This document shows positions 11,713-23,412 of a DNA stretch of 64,000 nucleotides, piece after piece. The translations under genes were made by a program, and so were the position numbers. This stretch comes from Neocallimastix lanati (nom. inval.). Its lineage: Eukaryota > Neocallimastigomycota > Neocallimastigomycetes > Neocallimastigales > Neocallimastigaceae. Within the stretch, counting starts at the first letter, position 1. The number at the start of each line of letters is the position of its first letter. Location of the stretch: positions 1,183,001 to 1,247,000 of the forward strand of contig JACVTC010000028.1 of the NCBI GenBank assembly GCA_016946835.1, written 5' to 3'. The notes beneath the pieces are model-generated. The model was given only the letters and a program-made list of their open reading frames with translations. It ran no database searches and was not told the DNA's origin.

Positions 11713-12444
11713 TTTCTATAAAATAAATTATTATTAATTATTATGGTTTTATTTTATTTTTTTGTTATTTTGAATTCTTAATGAAAAATATACAAATAAT
11801 CATAATAATAATAATTGGATAAATAAATAAAATATAACCCAATAATATATATATATTTATATATATTTTAAAATTTATAACTTAATATATATTAATAATC
11901 GAATAACAAATAATCATAAATAATAAAATTTTTATAATATTCCCAAAACATAATTTTATGTTAAAAAATTAAATAAAAATGAATCATAGAAAGCAAAAAC
12001 AAACAAAACAAACAACATAAAAAAAAAAATAACTAAAAAAAATTAAATATGAAAATCAAATATATAAAAAAATTTACAATAATATTTCAAGTAATAAAAT
12101 GATTAAAAATCTAAAAAAAAATATTTTTTTTAATATAAAATATATTATCAATAATTAATAAATAAATAATAAATAATAAATAAATAAATAATAAAAATAA
12201 ATGACCGCTTATTAATAATGATTATAATAAGATACAATAAATAGAAATATATGATAATAATAATGAATTTTATTTACATTACATTTAAACAATTGTAAAT
12301 CTATATATTAAAAAATATAGAATTATAATTAAAATCAGTTATATATATTATAATATGTATTTTTTTTTTTTTAATATAAAAAACAAAAACATAAAAACAA
12401 AAATAGAAACAAAAATAAAATAAAATAAAAAAAACAAAACAAAA

Positions 12445-12515
<71 letters not shown>

Positions 12516-12575
12516 TAATAATATATTATATAATATATTTATACAAATAATCAAAACATAAAATTGAAGCAAAAA

Positions 12576-12627
<52 letters not shown>

Positions 12628-13163
12628 AAAAAAAAATATATATATATATTATATAATTAAAAAAGACATAAGATAAATATTTTTATGTACTATTTTATCA
12701 TTAAATAATAGTATTAGTTATTTAATGAAAAATTTTATTTAATGTAAATTTCTAATATATTTTTTTTAAAAATAAAGTAAAATTATAAGATTATAAAAAT
12801 AATATTATATATCTTTTTTAATTTATAAAATTGGAAAAGAAAAATTGTAATAATGTATGAGAATAAAATTAATATTATCAGAATATCAATTATAATAAGA
12901 TTTATAGAAAAAAAATAAAGGGAAAAAAAAGTGTAATTTTTTTGATTTTTATTTTTCTATGTAATATTGTTTTGATGTAATTAATTTGATGAATTAGAGT
13001 ATGGATGTCCTAAAGTGATAACGTCATTTGTAGTAATGAAGGAATATTCATTTAACTTACATTGTATCACAATAATTTTTTTTTTGTTGAATTCAATAAA
13101 TTGTAATTATTAATTAATGAATATATTTAATTTAGACGATCATATATTATGGATTAAAATATT

Positions 13164-13204
<41 letters not shown>

Positions 13205-13689
13205 CCTAAAAAGGTATATAAATTTATAATAGAGTTGACTTGATGATTCTATTCAATATTAAAATTGTTTTTAAAAAATATTATATTTCTTAAAAAATAA
13301 AGATGTATACTAAAAATAGTCTCTGTATATTTATGGTATGAGAATTTTAATAAAAATAAAACTAAACTTTAATAATTTAAATATTATATTTATTTTGAGT
13401 TTTTATAAATATATTTTATTAAATAAATAAATAAATAAATAATAAATAAAAAATAAACAAACAAATAAATAAATAAATATATACAGAATAGATAAATATA
13501 TGTAAAATAAATATTTTATAACTAATTATATTACAAAATTAATATTTTGTAATATTTTTAAGTATAAAAATTATTTATATTTTTCATACATAAAAATGGA
13601 ATAATTTAGTTTAATATTTATGAATATTATGTTATAAAATAATCATATTTATCTATTAATTAAATTTTTACCCTTTTAATATTAAAACT
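11713..13689. other. A+T-rich intergenic region
   Basis: About 2 kb with A runs at 12449-12492, 12581-12625 and 13165-13199 and TA tracts. A slightly less biased stretch at 12990-13075 contains TGATAACGTCATTTGTAG, with no frame in it. No gene is supported. Confidence 0.45.
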
Positions 13690-14665
13690 AATTTTACAAA
13701 ATTTTTTCATCCTTATCGATGACTACAGTTTGGTGAATAAAATCACTTATATTGGGAATATCTTTGTTCTTGTTTGATTCCTAGATTACCTTCTTTTCTG
13801 TAACACTATTGTTTTCTTGTTCTTCTGACTTTAGCTTGACATCAAATGTCCTATTACTAATGGGACGACTATTATTATTAGGATTAGGATTATTATTGTT
13901 ATTAGGAATCCTTCTATCTTCATAATATTCATTAGAATTATTATGATAGTTGCTATTATTTTATCTATTAGTATTCTTATTATAACTTCTTCTATAAAAA
14001 TAAAAATTTTTTTTCTTCTATTATATCCGTTGTATATATGGTAATTATATATATTTTTTTCTTTTTCAATAAACCCATAGTAAAATGGATTGGTTGCCGT
14101 AAAGCCGCTCGTTTTTTCTTCCTTGTAATGCTATCTTTTCATTCTTCTCTTTTGTTTGGTTCTCAGTCTTTTCTACCAATTTTGTAATCTTGTATGCCTC
14201 TTATAAATCATTAACTCTTACAAAAGTCACTTGAGGATATGGGGAAAATCTTGAACTAATGACATCTTGATATTATTTAACTATAATGAGTTTTTGGTAT
14301 TCTCTAGAAAGATTGTGGTAATACCTCCTATAGTTATGACTGAATTGCTTTATTGTTTCACCTTCTGTAATTTGCATATTTCTTAATATTGCCCATTTAT
14401 CTCCTTCCGTGACTTCTATATAATCTACAACAGCCTTCTGTATTTCGCTTAACTTTGGATAGCGTACTTCATTATTTCTTTTAGTTACTAACGTCTTAAT
14501 GATGTCCTTCACGAAATCTTCCACAGAAGCAAGAACTCATGCAAATATCTATTTAGGTTCCGTAATATCATAGAATACTGGAAGATCTTTCAGATACTCT
14601 TTCCATTTAAATTCATTCTTGTTATATTCCTCTAAGTAGGAGAGTTTATTCTTGATTTTGGCCAC
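13690..14665 (-). pseudogene. Ty3-like gag relic
   Basis: Reading the minus strand from 14665, a GTG stands where an initiator ATG would be expected (GTGGCCAAAATCAAG). It continues with YNKNEFKWKEYLKDLPVFYD, two stops, and then an open segment 14524-14273 with EGDKWAILRNMQITEGETI and FSHNYRRYYHNLSREYQ. The last part has the spacing of a retrotransposon Gag capsid domain (W..L....Q...E.....F...F..Y...L). After a stop come VTFVRVNDL, KLVEKTENQTK and an Asn-rich tail ending with NISDFIHQTVVIDK near 13690. No zinc knuckle could be read. At least four in-frame stops show that it is dead. Ty3 is preferred over copia because it lacks the UBN2 pattern seen at 1-709. Confidence 0.6.
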
Positions 14666-15171
14666 TGTTGAAATTATAACAAAATTTCAATTTCAATTTC
14701 AATTTTAGTTACATAAATTTTAAATAATATTTATTGTTATTTGTTGATAATGAATGATTGTAATTGATTCTTATATTATAAATAATAATTACCATAGGTC
14801 TACTGAGTATTATTTATTGATAAGAATTATATTATTATAATCACATGGATATTTAATGGTAAATAATTTACAAACATTGATTTATGAATATTTAATTAAA
14901 TAATTTTTTAATTAATTAGATCTTATATTAGCTAATATTATAATAAGCACTTATTTTTATTTTATTAAATGTTTTATCATTATTAATATTTACATTAAAA
15001 CTTATTCTTATTTTATTTATAATTAAGAATAACATTAGGGAAAGTTGACAAAATAATATATTATAATAAATATATAATATAATAACACTAAATAATAATA
15101 CTCCATATTAAACTATTTAAATGATATCTTATTTTATTTGTTTATAAATTGATTTATTTATTATTGTAACG
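14666..15171 (-). repeat. LTR-like sequence next to the gag relic
   Basis: The plus strand begins TGTTGAAATTATAACAAAAT directly against the gag start, so on the minus strand it ends TAATTTCAACA, a plausible LTR terminus (TG...CA). The far end is not clear. The sequence is A+T-rich without coding potential. Confidence 0.3.
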
Positions 15172-16713
15172 AATCTTAAAGATAGTTAATCTGTTTTAAT
15201 TGGTTTAAAATCACTTTATTTATTTTTATCAATTTTCCTTATCAAAATTATTTTAATTAGCTAAAAATCATATCATAGAAAATATTTTAGAAAAATATTT
15301 GTATAAATATGAGTGAATTTCTCTTTTAAAATATTTTTTAATTCGTATTTTTATTTTAAATTAGTAAATATAATAATTTCTTGTTGTTTTATTTTTTTTA
15401 ATAAATAATAATAATAAATAAATAAATAAATAAATAAATATAAAATAAAACTTATATAAAACAATTTTATTCATTAACTTCTTGGTGTTGACCTACTGAG
15501 TTAATAAAGGACAACTCAGCTCCATTACAATTATATACAATTATTATATATTATTTTCATCAAATGTAATTATAAATTCTTAATATTAATAATTTATATT
15601 TTTCCAATGATAAACTATTATCACTAATAAATATACATTTAGCCAATATATTATTTATTTAATTATTATTGTAATGAGGGATTGTTTAAACGTATTTACA
15701 CTATGTAATTTAAAATATGTTTTATAATGAACAAGTTTTATTAATTTATTAAAAATATAAATATTAATTAGTATTTATTAATCTGTTAATACAATATTCT
15801 AAGTTACTTACAACTAATTAACAGTAACTGAAGAAAGTTTATGTAAATAAGTTTTCTTTCTGGAAAATGAATATTAGATAAAAAATGATAGAAATTATTA
15901 ATGAAATATTCTGGTTTTATCGATCTGATTATTTAATCGATAAAACACTTGTAATTTCTTTAATATTCTAAATATAATGATTAAAAAATTAATAAATTTT
16001 GGAAAGAGTGTGAGTCAAATCTGGGGGTTCAGCCTGATGGTCAAGATAACTTACCACTGAATCATGACTACTAATTTGCTGGTTATGATACATGTCCAGT
16101 GGAAATAATATAAAATAATAGAAAAACCATTTAAAAAAAATTATTAATATATATATTTATTATTAAATTTTATTTTATATAATGAATCTTAAAATATATT
16201 ATTAAATATAATTTATTATTAATAATTATTATAATATTAAATTATAATACTATTATAAAGTTATTAAAAGAATTTATGATTATATAGTAAAATTAGTTAT
16301 ATTAATTATAATATAGGTTGAATGTTTAATTAAATTGAAATGTGTTATTATTAAAATAGTTTTAGATTAAATAATATGAATTAATAGTTATAAGTAAAAA
16401 GTTATGAATATTTATATTTATTAATTAATTTTAGTGTTTCGAGAAATAATATTTATAAAATTAATTAAAATATAATAATGAAAATAATCTATAAATAAAT
16501 ATTTTAAATAAATAATAATAACATGTATTTTTATGATAAAACTACTTTAAAAAAATAACAAATAAAATAATAAATAAATAATAAATTAATTAAAAGTAAA
16601 TATAATAATTGTAATATAATATTCTTGGAATAATTCCCTTTTGCATAAACGCCCAACTGACATATACAGTATTTAATAAAGTATTGTATCAGTTAAAAGA
16701 TTCGTTACAATTA
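15172..16713. mobile_element. Segment bounded by inverted TGTAACGAATCTT words
   Basis: TGTAACGAATCTTAAAG at 15172 on the plus strand is mirrored by TTAAAAGATTCGTTACA ending at about 16713. Both outer ends are TG/CA, as for LTRs or DNA-transposon termini. Inside lie a small hairpin (CTGAGTT at 15496-15502 against AACTCAG at 15513-15519), A+T-rich sequence and the left tRNA-like arm at 16001. No coding frame was found, so the class of element cannot be stated. Confidence 0.35.
16001..16114 (+). repeat. Left arm of a large inverted repeat, tRNA-like
   Basis: The stretch starts GGAAAGAGTGTGAGTCAAAT and contains CAGCCTGATGGTCAAGATAA, TTTGCTGGTTATGATACATG and CCAGTGGAAATAATATAA. The minus strand of 16911-17029 has the same order of words (GGAAAGGGTGTGAGTCATAC, TTAATGGTCATATTATG, TTTTGCTAACTTTGATACGTG, GAAATATTATAA). 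TGATGGTCAAG and GGTTATGATAC resemble tRNA A and B boxes about 45 bp apart. It could be a tRNA-derived SINE or a pair of tRNA pseudogenes; GGGAAAGGG followed by TGTG would also fit a polypurine tract next to an LTR. Confidence 0.5.
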
Positions 16714-16910
16714 TTATTATAAATTATAATTCTATTTTCATAAACTACTTCATGGATTCTACATTTCTCTTTATTATTTATAATATTTACAAGAATCCCC
16801 TTATTAAATAAATATCTTTATTATAAATATATATTATTATTATTATTATTATTATAAATTATTAAATAGCCTATCATACTATTACATATAATTTAACTAT
16901 AATATTTTAC

Positions 16911-17029
16911 TAAATTATAATATTTCTATGCGTCACGTATCAAAGTTAGCAAAAGAGTTATCGTAGTTAGGAGATAACATAATATGACCATTAAGATGAA
17001 TTTTCTGGGTATGACTCACACCCTTTCCC
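16911..17029 (-). repeat. Right arm of the inverted repeat, tRNA-like
   Basis: This is the diverged mirror of 16001-16114, separated from it by about 0.8 kb of A+T-rich sequence. On the minus strand GTTATCTCCTAAC forms a short stem where an anticodon arm would be. No acceptor stem can be closed, so it is not called as a tRNA gene. Confidence 0.5.
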
Positions 17030-17092
17030 AACCTATAATAATTTTAGTTCAATATAACTAGATTATTGTAGAAACTTCTCTAGAGTTTCTTC

Positions 17093-17380
17093 TGTTGGAA
17101 ATTCTATAACCGAATGAAACTAGAAAGTTCTACTTTAATAATTATTTTTATTATTTTTTCTATAAGATTAATTTTCTAGAAAGAAATCTCGATTTATCAA
17201 ACTTTCATCAAACCAAACATTGTTTTCTTTAAAAAGTATAAATAGGTATGATTTTGCAATAAAAATATTTTTCTTCGTTTTATTAATTAGCAAAAAGTAA
17301 TTTGAAATATTACAACGACTAATTAATAATAATTAATATATTATATTATTTTAATAAAAATTAATAAAACATTTCTAACA
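17093..17380 (+). mobile_element. Solo LTR, copia-like
   Basis: A 288-bp unit begins TGTTGGAAATTCTA and ends ACATTTCTAACA, giving imperfect inverted termini TGTTGGAAAT/ATTTCTAACA. It has a promoter-like AAAAGTATAAATAGG at about 17233 and AATAAAA at about 17259, in the expected LTR order. The flanks (TCTTC before, ATACA after) do not form a target-site duplication and no primer-binding site follows, so it is an old solo LTR or a fragment. It lies about 60 bp from the tRNA-like arm; several retroelement families insert near tRNA genes. Confidence 0.6.
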
Positions 17381-17725
17381 ATACAAATTACTTTTTCTCA
17401 GGTGTTACAAACCTATTGTTCCTATTGTTTTAACAAAATGGTTACAAATGTAAATTATATATATATATATATATATTTTTTTTTTTCTATTTTTCACTTT
17501 ATTATTTTTATTTTAATTTTAATATTCTATTTTAACTTTTTTAAGCCTCAATAATTAGATTATTTACCTATGACTAAAACTATATAATTTATATTCAATA
17601 AATTAATAATTATTATTTATTATCTATCCTATAACCTAATAATATTATTATTTATTTAATACTTAATATATAATTATTTATTTATATTTATTCCACCAAA
17701 AAATTAATCCTTTTTTTTATCCATT

Positions 17726-17774
<49 letters not shown>

Positions 17775-18100
17775 TTTTCTTATATTTAATAGTATAATTA
17801 ATTAATTTTATACTTCGAAAATATTATTATTATTACTAGTTTGGTTATAATATTTTTACATAATTATTAATTTTTCTTACTTTTAATTTTGTATTGTTTA
17901 TTACTTATTATTATAATTATAAATAATTATTTTTATTATCATATTATATAAGAATTAAAGTTTCATTATATTTTATATTAAATCTTAACTTATTTATGTT
18001 ATATAATTAAGTAAGGATTTATTTACAATGATTAGATTTTTATTAAATTCTTAATAATTTATATTTTTCTGAATGTAATGTTTCAAAATTCTAGGAATTA
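17381..18100. other. A+T-rich spacer with TA arrays
   Basis: It contains (AT) arrays at 17456-17476 and 17731-17766 and no gene. The start, CTTTTTCTCAGGTGTTACAA, may belong to the internal part of the LTR element. Confidence 0.4.
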
Positions 18101-18255
18101 GAAAGTTAGTTTAGTGGTTAGTCACTATGAATATAGTATAATGAACGAATGTTATCCTCATATTCAAAAATCAAACCAAAAATTGCTTGTTTAGGATAAT
18201 TATAGTTTAGGACAAGGAAAACACGAATTAATCGGGTTCGATTCACATATTATCT
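18101..18255 (+). other. tRNA-like remnants in tandem
   Basis: TTAGTTTAGTGGTTAGTCAC at 18106-18125 is a typical D-arm with an A box at 18107-18117. A degenerate B box, ATTCAAAAATC, follows at 18162-18172, 55 bp after the A box. A second, clean B box GGGTTCGATTC lies at 18234-18244, and GATAAT (18195) can pair with ATTATC (18249-18254). No full cloverleaf with a 7-bp acceptor stem and a 7-nt anticodon loop could be drawn for either. Tandem tRNA pseudogenes or a tRNA-derived SINE are both possible. Confidence 0.35.
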
Positions 18256-18700
18256 AATAATTTTATAAAAATTAATTTTGAAAAGCTTATAATTATTTCT
18301 GTATTTATTTCTGTATAAAGTTTTGTAAAAATTCCTATGGCAAAACTACAAAGAAAATTATAGAAACAAATACATTAGCATATTTTATTTTAATTTATCT
18401 TTTATCTTTATTTCGGTAAGATTCATTTTAACGAAAAAAAATAAGGTTTATAAAACTTTCTAATGATTTTATAGTTTTAGATTTTTTAAGGTTTTTAATT
18501 TTGAAAAAGTATAAATAGGTGTGAATTTCACAAAAAAAAAAAAAAAAAAAAAAATAATAATAATAATAATTTCATTGTGCTTTTATTAATTATTAAATCT
18601 ATTAATAAGAAATTTTAAATTTTACCACAATAGATTTTATAATTAATTAGTTCTATTATTTTAAATATTAATGAAACTATTTTCTTAAAAACAAATTATT
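18256..18700 (+). repeat. Possible second LTR remnant
   Basis: AAAAAGTATAAATAGGTGTGA at about 18505 repeats the promoter block of the LTR at 17093-17380 (AAAAGTATAAATAGGTATGA), and TTTTATTAATTA follows in both. The poly-A (18531-18554) and AAT stretch between them are expansions. Clean TG/CA ends could not be found. Confidence 0.35.
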
Positions 18701-19130
18701 TATTAATTTGTAGTATTTATAAAAATAAAATTTAAAATAGATATTTCGATATTTATCGCAATAGTGATAATACTGATTATAATAATTCTAATAGTGATAC
18801 TATTGTTAACAATAAAATCAACAATTATATAAATAATAATTTTCATAATGACAATAATACTAGTAATAATCATATGGCAAATTATCAAAGGTAATTACAA
18901 TAGCAATACAAAATATAAAAAAGATAATGAAGATAATTTATTGGAAGATGTAAATATTAGTCATTTTACAGATTGACGATGATAATTTTTAAACAATAAG
19001 TTTTAAAGATGTTTTCGATTGACCTGACGGAAAAAGTGTCTTAATACAATAAAAATTAAGTTAAATAATATGAATATTAAATATATATATTATATTATTG
19101 AAAAAATTCTAAAAGAATAAAAATTCAATC
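18701..19130 (+). pseudogene. Asn-rich decayed frame leading into copia RT
   Basis: The plus strand has an interrupted Asn-rich frame at about 18740-18890 (YNNSNSDTIVNN, NNHMANYQR), followed by frames with stops. Copia polyproteins often have such a low-complexity linker between integrase and RT. The link to the RT relic downstream is inference. Confidence 0.3.
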
Positions 19131-19700
19131 TCAAGCAGATATATATTTTTACAGTGTAGATTATGAAGAAATTTTTTCTCTTATTCTGAAACAAGATTCT
19201 ACAATAATTATAACAAGTGTAAACACATATTACAATTTTAGTATGTATTAATTAGATATTAAGGCATCATATCTAAATGTTGATATTGGGGATGATTTAT
19301 TTATGGAAATACCAGAAGATTTTAAAAATAGTCTGGATTTTGGAAATTAAATAAACCCATCTATGGATTAAAACAAGCAGGAAAATTATGGAATAATAAA
19401 ATTAATTTTAAAATTAAATTGCATATGATTAAAGTGTAAGCCCTGTGTATATATTAAAAAATTAAAAGTATGAAAAGTAATATATGCAAGTAGTTGGTTA
19501 TTTACTTTATTTAGCTGTGTGAACATTATCAAATATTTTATTTTCTGCTGGAAAAACTTCAAGAAAAAATAAAGATCTCATTTAAGAAGACTGGTATTAT
19601 ATAATTAAGATATTTAGATATTTATGATTTAAAATTTATTAATAATATTAACATATTAAATAACTAATTGAACAAAATATATTTTTAAATAAATACAAAA
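19130..19700 (+). pseudogene. Copia reverse transcriptase relic
   Basis: Across frameshifts the translation gives LDIKASYLNVDIGDDLFMEI and then KPIYGLKQAGKLWNNKI near 19362. These match the copia RT core (LDVKTAFLNG.L.E.IYM and LK.SLYGLKQA.R.W). The YVDD active-site block is not readable; about 19495-19520 has frames like LVIYFI. Stops and shifts occur every 100 bp or so. No intact neighbour domain is present; the RNase H piece at 59519-59868 is from another copy. Confidence 0.75.
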
Positions 19701-19906
19701 TATGAAAATTCCAGTAAATAAACAAAAAATAAAAAGAAAACATTTATTATTGTAACGTTATTAATTAATAATAATAAAAATTTAATAAATTTATAAGAAT
19801 GTTTAATAGATAAATTTATAGGAATATCTTTTAAACATTATATAATTTAGATATTAAATAATTTTTCATTAATTTCATATATTTAAAAAAAAAAAAAAAA
19901 AATAGA

Positions 19907-20070
19907 AATATTAAGAGTCATGGATTTAGGGTTTATAATTATGTCAGTTATATTAATATATTTTATAATAGAGATTATAGCACATAATTATTTTAAATTA
20001 AATGTTTTTATATTGATATATTGTGGCTTATACATTAATTATATGTTTAAATACATTTGAAGGTAATTTT
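19907..20070 (+). repeat. Dispersed repeat, copy 1
   Basis: AGGGTTTATAATTATGTCAG through ATTGTGGCTTATACATTAAT to AATACATTTGAAG is matched by the minus strand of 46328-46560, where it lies in an open 70-codon frame. Here the same frame is shifted at about 19982. The shared peptide pattern is YNYV..INIFY and CGLYI. The family is not recognised. Confidence 0.6.
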
Positions 20071-20266
20071 TTCTAATTTTCCCTATTTTTTGCTCATTTC
20101 CAAAATAAATATGATTTTTCAATAGTATACTTTGTTAATGAGCAAAAATCTGTTTTTTTACTTAAATCTTTGTTAAGTAATTTATATTATTAAATTGCAT
20201 TTTGTATCTTCATGGGATGGAAATAGTTTATCATACTAGATTCTTTTATTTTTAGATATAGTACAT

Positions 20267-20318
20267 TATCAATAGCTATGATCATTATTTTAACAAATAA
20301 TGATCATAGCTATTGATA
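20267..20318. repeat. Perfect 24-bp hairpin with 4-nt loop
   Basis: The left arm 20267-20290 (TATCAATAGCTATGATCATT plus ATTT) and the right arm 20295-20318 are exact reverse complements; the loop is TAAC. There is no T run or gene next to it that would make it a terminator. Confidence 0.95.
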
Positions 20319-20862
20319 GTTTTTAGCCCACAGTATTTCAAAATTTAACGCCTTAAAAATAATTAATGCATAATTCAAATTATAATAATATAAAGAATTG
20401 AATATAATCACTTTATTATTTTATTGAAAAGATTCATTAATATTACATGAATTACAAAATATATAATATTACATTATGTTTGTAATTTTTTCACAATGTG
20501 TTTATAAGCCACATATATAAAGTAATTACTTAATATTAAAAACTTTATTTTCAACATAAGAACTACTAAACAAATTAATAAATAAATAAATAAATAAATA
20601 ACATACTAAATAAATAAATTAATAAATAAATAAAAACAAAATTAATATTTATTTAATAATAAAACACATTATCTTTTTAAGGTATAAATGATGAAAAAGC
20701 TTCAAATTAAAAAATAACCATAAATTAAATATATAAAAACAAGATTGAACAGACTTTTAGAGAAATGATATAAAAAAACTTATTTATTTATTTATTATTA
20801 AAAATATTTCAAATATTTATTAATGAATACTTATTTGGCTTTATTTAATCAAAGGAGATTAT

Positions 20863-20910
<48 letters not shown>

Positions 20911-21342
20911 TTATTTTATTTTATTTTTTTTAAAAAATTACTGCTTTTATGATTATTATTTATTGAAATTGCAATAGTATTATATCATATCTTCATTTTA
21001 ATCTAAATTAAAAATTAATAATTTTAATTTTAAAATGAAATATATTAATATAAAAAAAAAATAAAGGAAACCCATAAAAATAAATCCTAATGAAAATTTA
21101 AATAAAAATAATAAAAATGTTCATAAATTATATATTTTCATTTTCTTTTTTTTTTTCTTTTTTTTTTTTTTTACAATTTTAATTTATAATTATTATTTCC
21201 AGTCTTATTATAATTTTAAATAAAATATAATCCAAGTTTACAATTTTTTAATAATTAGTTTTTATAATATGACATTGCAAGATTGAGATTCACAAATTAA
21301 AGAATAAAAATAATACTTCAATACTTATAATAATTTTAAAAA
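20319..21342. other. Intergenic region before RPS4
   Basis: It contains CACAATGTGTTTATAAGCCAC at about 20492-20513, a word shared with the islet family, a poly-T at 20869-20905 and otherwise plain A+T. No coding region. Confidence 0.45.
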
Positions 21343-21474
21343 AGCTGAGGCTGATCAAATTAATATGATTGGCTAAAAATACACGTGATCCACTCTTTTT
21401 ATCACAAACATACTCTAAAAATTTTTATTCTTTCTCTTTTTCCATAGACCATAATTATTTGTTAAATTTGCAAG
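21343..21474 (+). promoter_or_regulatory. Probable RPS4 promoter and leader
   Basis: This stretch is less A+T-rich than its surroundings. It contains an inverted CCAAT word in ATGATTGGCT (21365), CACGTG at 21382-21387 and a pyrimidine tract TTTATTCTTTCTCTTTTTCC ending near 21444. Pyrimidine tracts near the start are common for ribosomal protein genes. The roles are inferred from position. Confidence 0.35.
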
Positions 21475-22537
21475 ATGGTATGAAAAAGGAATGAATTTAT
21501 ATAAATTTTTTGAGTTTTTTTTTTTTATTAAAAGTTAATTTATAAATGTATGAATGAATGTAATCTAAATATATATATAATAAATATTTTGTATTATACA
21601 GGCACGTGGTCCAAAACATCATTTAAAGCGTCTCAATGCCCCATCCCACTGGATGTTAGATAAACTTACTGGTACTTGGGTATATATTAAAAGATGAATG
21701 ATAAATATCATTAATATTGATGATGGATTATTAAATTATTAATGAATGTTAAATTGAATGTAAAAATTAGGCTCCAAAACCAAGTGCTGGTCCACACAAG
21801 ACTCGTGAATGTTTACCACTTATGGTTTTCATCCGTAACAGATTAAAGTACGCTTTAACTAAGAAGGAAGTTGTTAGTATCCTTATGCAACGTCTTGTTA
21901 AGGTTGATGGTAAGGTTAGAACTGATGCTACCTACCCAGCCGGTTTCATGGGTAAGTTATAATAAACAAAATTAAAATTAAAATGATGGATGATATATTA
22001 ATAATATTAAATGTAATAGATGTCATCACTATTGAAAAGACTGGTGAAAACTTCCGTCTTCTTTTCGATACTAAAGGTCGTTTCACCATCCACAGAATTA
22101 CCGCTGAAGAAGCTAAGTACAAGCTCTGCAAGGTCAAGAAGGTTCAACTTGGTGCTAAGGGTATTCCATACATGGTTACTCACGATGGTCGTACTATTCG
22201 TTACCCAGATCCTTTAATTAAGGCTAACGATACTGTTAAGCTTGATCTTGAAACCGGTAAGGCTGCAGAATTCATTAAGTTTGAACCAGGTAATCTTTGC
22301 TGCATTACTGGTGGTCACAATGTTGGTCGTGTTGGTGTTATTACTCACCGTGAACGTCACCAAGGTGGTTTTGATATCATTCACGTAAAGGACTCTCTTG
22401 AACGTACTTTCGCCACTCGTTCCTCTAACGTTTTCGTAATCGGTAATGGTAACCAAACTTGGATTTCTCTTCCAAAGGGTAAGGGTGTCAAGTTAACAAT
22501 TACTGAAGAAAGAGATCGCAGAAGACAACAAGCCTAA
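21475..22537 (+). CDS. RPS4: 40S ribosomal protein eS4 (RPS4), 4 exons
   Basis: Exons: 21475-21477, 21602-21679, 21771-21951, 22020-22537. They give 259 residues, close to the eukaryotic norm of about 261. The protein belongs to the small ribosomal subunit and contacts 18S rRNA. The order is [20 protein letters not shown], then [20 protein letters not shown] (S4 N-terminal part), an S4-type RNA-binding segment ([20 protein letters not shown]), the central RPS4 domain ([20 protein letters not shown]) and a KOW motif region ([20 protein letters not shown]). The first exon codes only the initiator Met, with the GT donor directly after ATG; this is common for ribosomal protein genes. Codons are strongly biased to C-ending forms (AAG, ATC, GGT, CGT), unlike the other genes here, as expected for very high expression. 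Confidence 0.98.
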
Positions 22538-23412
22538 ATGTAAAAAATTAATTTTTTAAATAAAATTTTACAAAATAAATGATGGTTTAATAAAAATTTA
22601 TAGATCGAAAATTTGTGATTTTTATTGTTTTATTAATATTGGAGTTAGTTAATAATAATAAAAAGGTAATATCAAGTTATGTAAGGAATTCAGAGAATAA
22701 TAATTTTAAACTGTTTATGTTTATTCAAAAAATATAGAACTGTGATATTAAGTGGATAAAATTTTATATCAGGAATGAAATGACTAATTAATAATCAGTA
22801 TTTAAATGTATGATTATGTTTATAAAATGAAGATTGGCGATATGGAAACAGTGAATAAGAAAATGAAACAAATATAAATTTAATCGTGGATATAAAATCA
22901 ATGAAAGGTTTTTTAAAAAATAAATACAATTTTTTTTAAAAAGTAATGGAAAATAATAATTTGTATGATGAATAAAAAATTAAGTAAAAAATATGAGCGT
23001 TTATTAAATTAATTTACTTTAAGTAAGAACATGGGGAAAGAAAATATGATTCATTATTTATAAAATGTTAAATTAATGATTTTATAATTGAAGAATATAT
23101 TTAAATTCGTATAATCACAATATGTGAATTTTATAAATATAAATAGTATTGGTAAAGTTATAGAAAGAATCTATTCAAAATATTATAAAATTCAGTTTTT
23201 TTTTTTTTTTTTTTTTTTTTTATTTATTTATTTATGTATATCTATATATATATTTAATAAAGATTTGAATATATAATATGTAAAATCTTTAATTACAATT
23301 GTAATTTAAATTTATTATTTATTATTATTTATTATTATTTATTATTAATTTTTATATTTATTTTTATTTTAAATTTTTTAATTTTTTATTATAGTGTATA
23401 TAGATGTAAATA
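22538..23412. other. A+T-rich region downstream of RPS4
   Basis: AATAAA words follow the stop within 30 bp and may serve polyadenylation. It has a poly-T at 23194-23220. No gene seen. Confidence 0.45.

Noticed and set aside
18195-18254. Functional tRNA gene ending in GGGTTCGATTC...ATTATC
   Set aside because: Only 60 nt, no standard anticodon arm and a mismatched T-stem; kept only as tRNA-like remnant.
20267-20318. Bacterial-style intrinsic terminator
   Set aside because: No upstream gene and no U run after the stem; the context is eukaryotic.
21946-22456. Further frames of 60-80 codons on both strands over RPS4
   Set aside because: They overlap the strongly supported RPS4 exons in other frames; RPS4 codon bias suppresses stops in the shadows.
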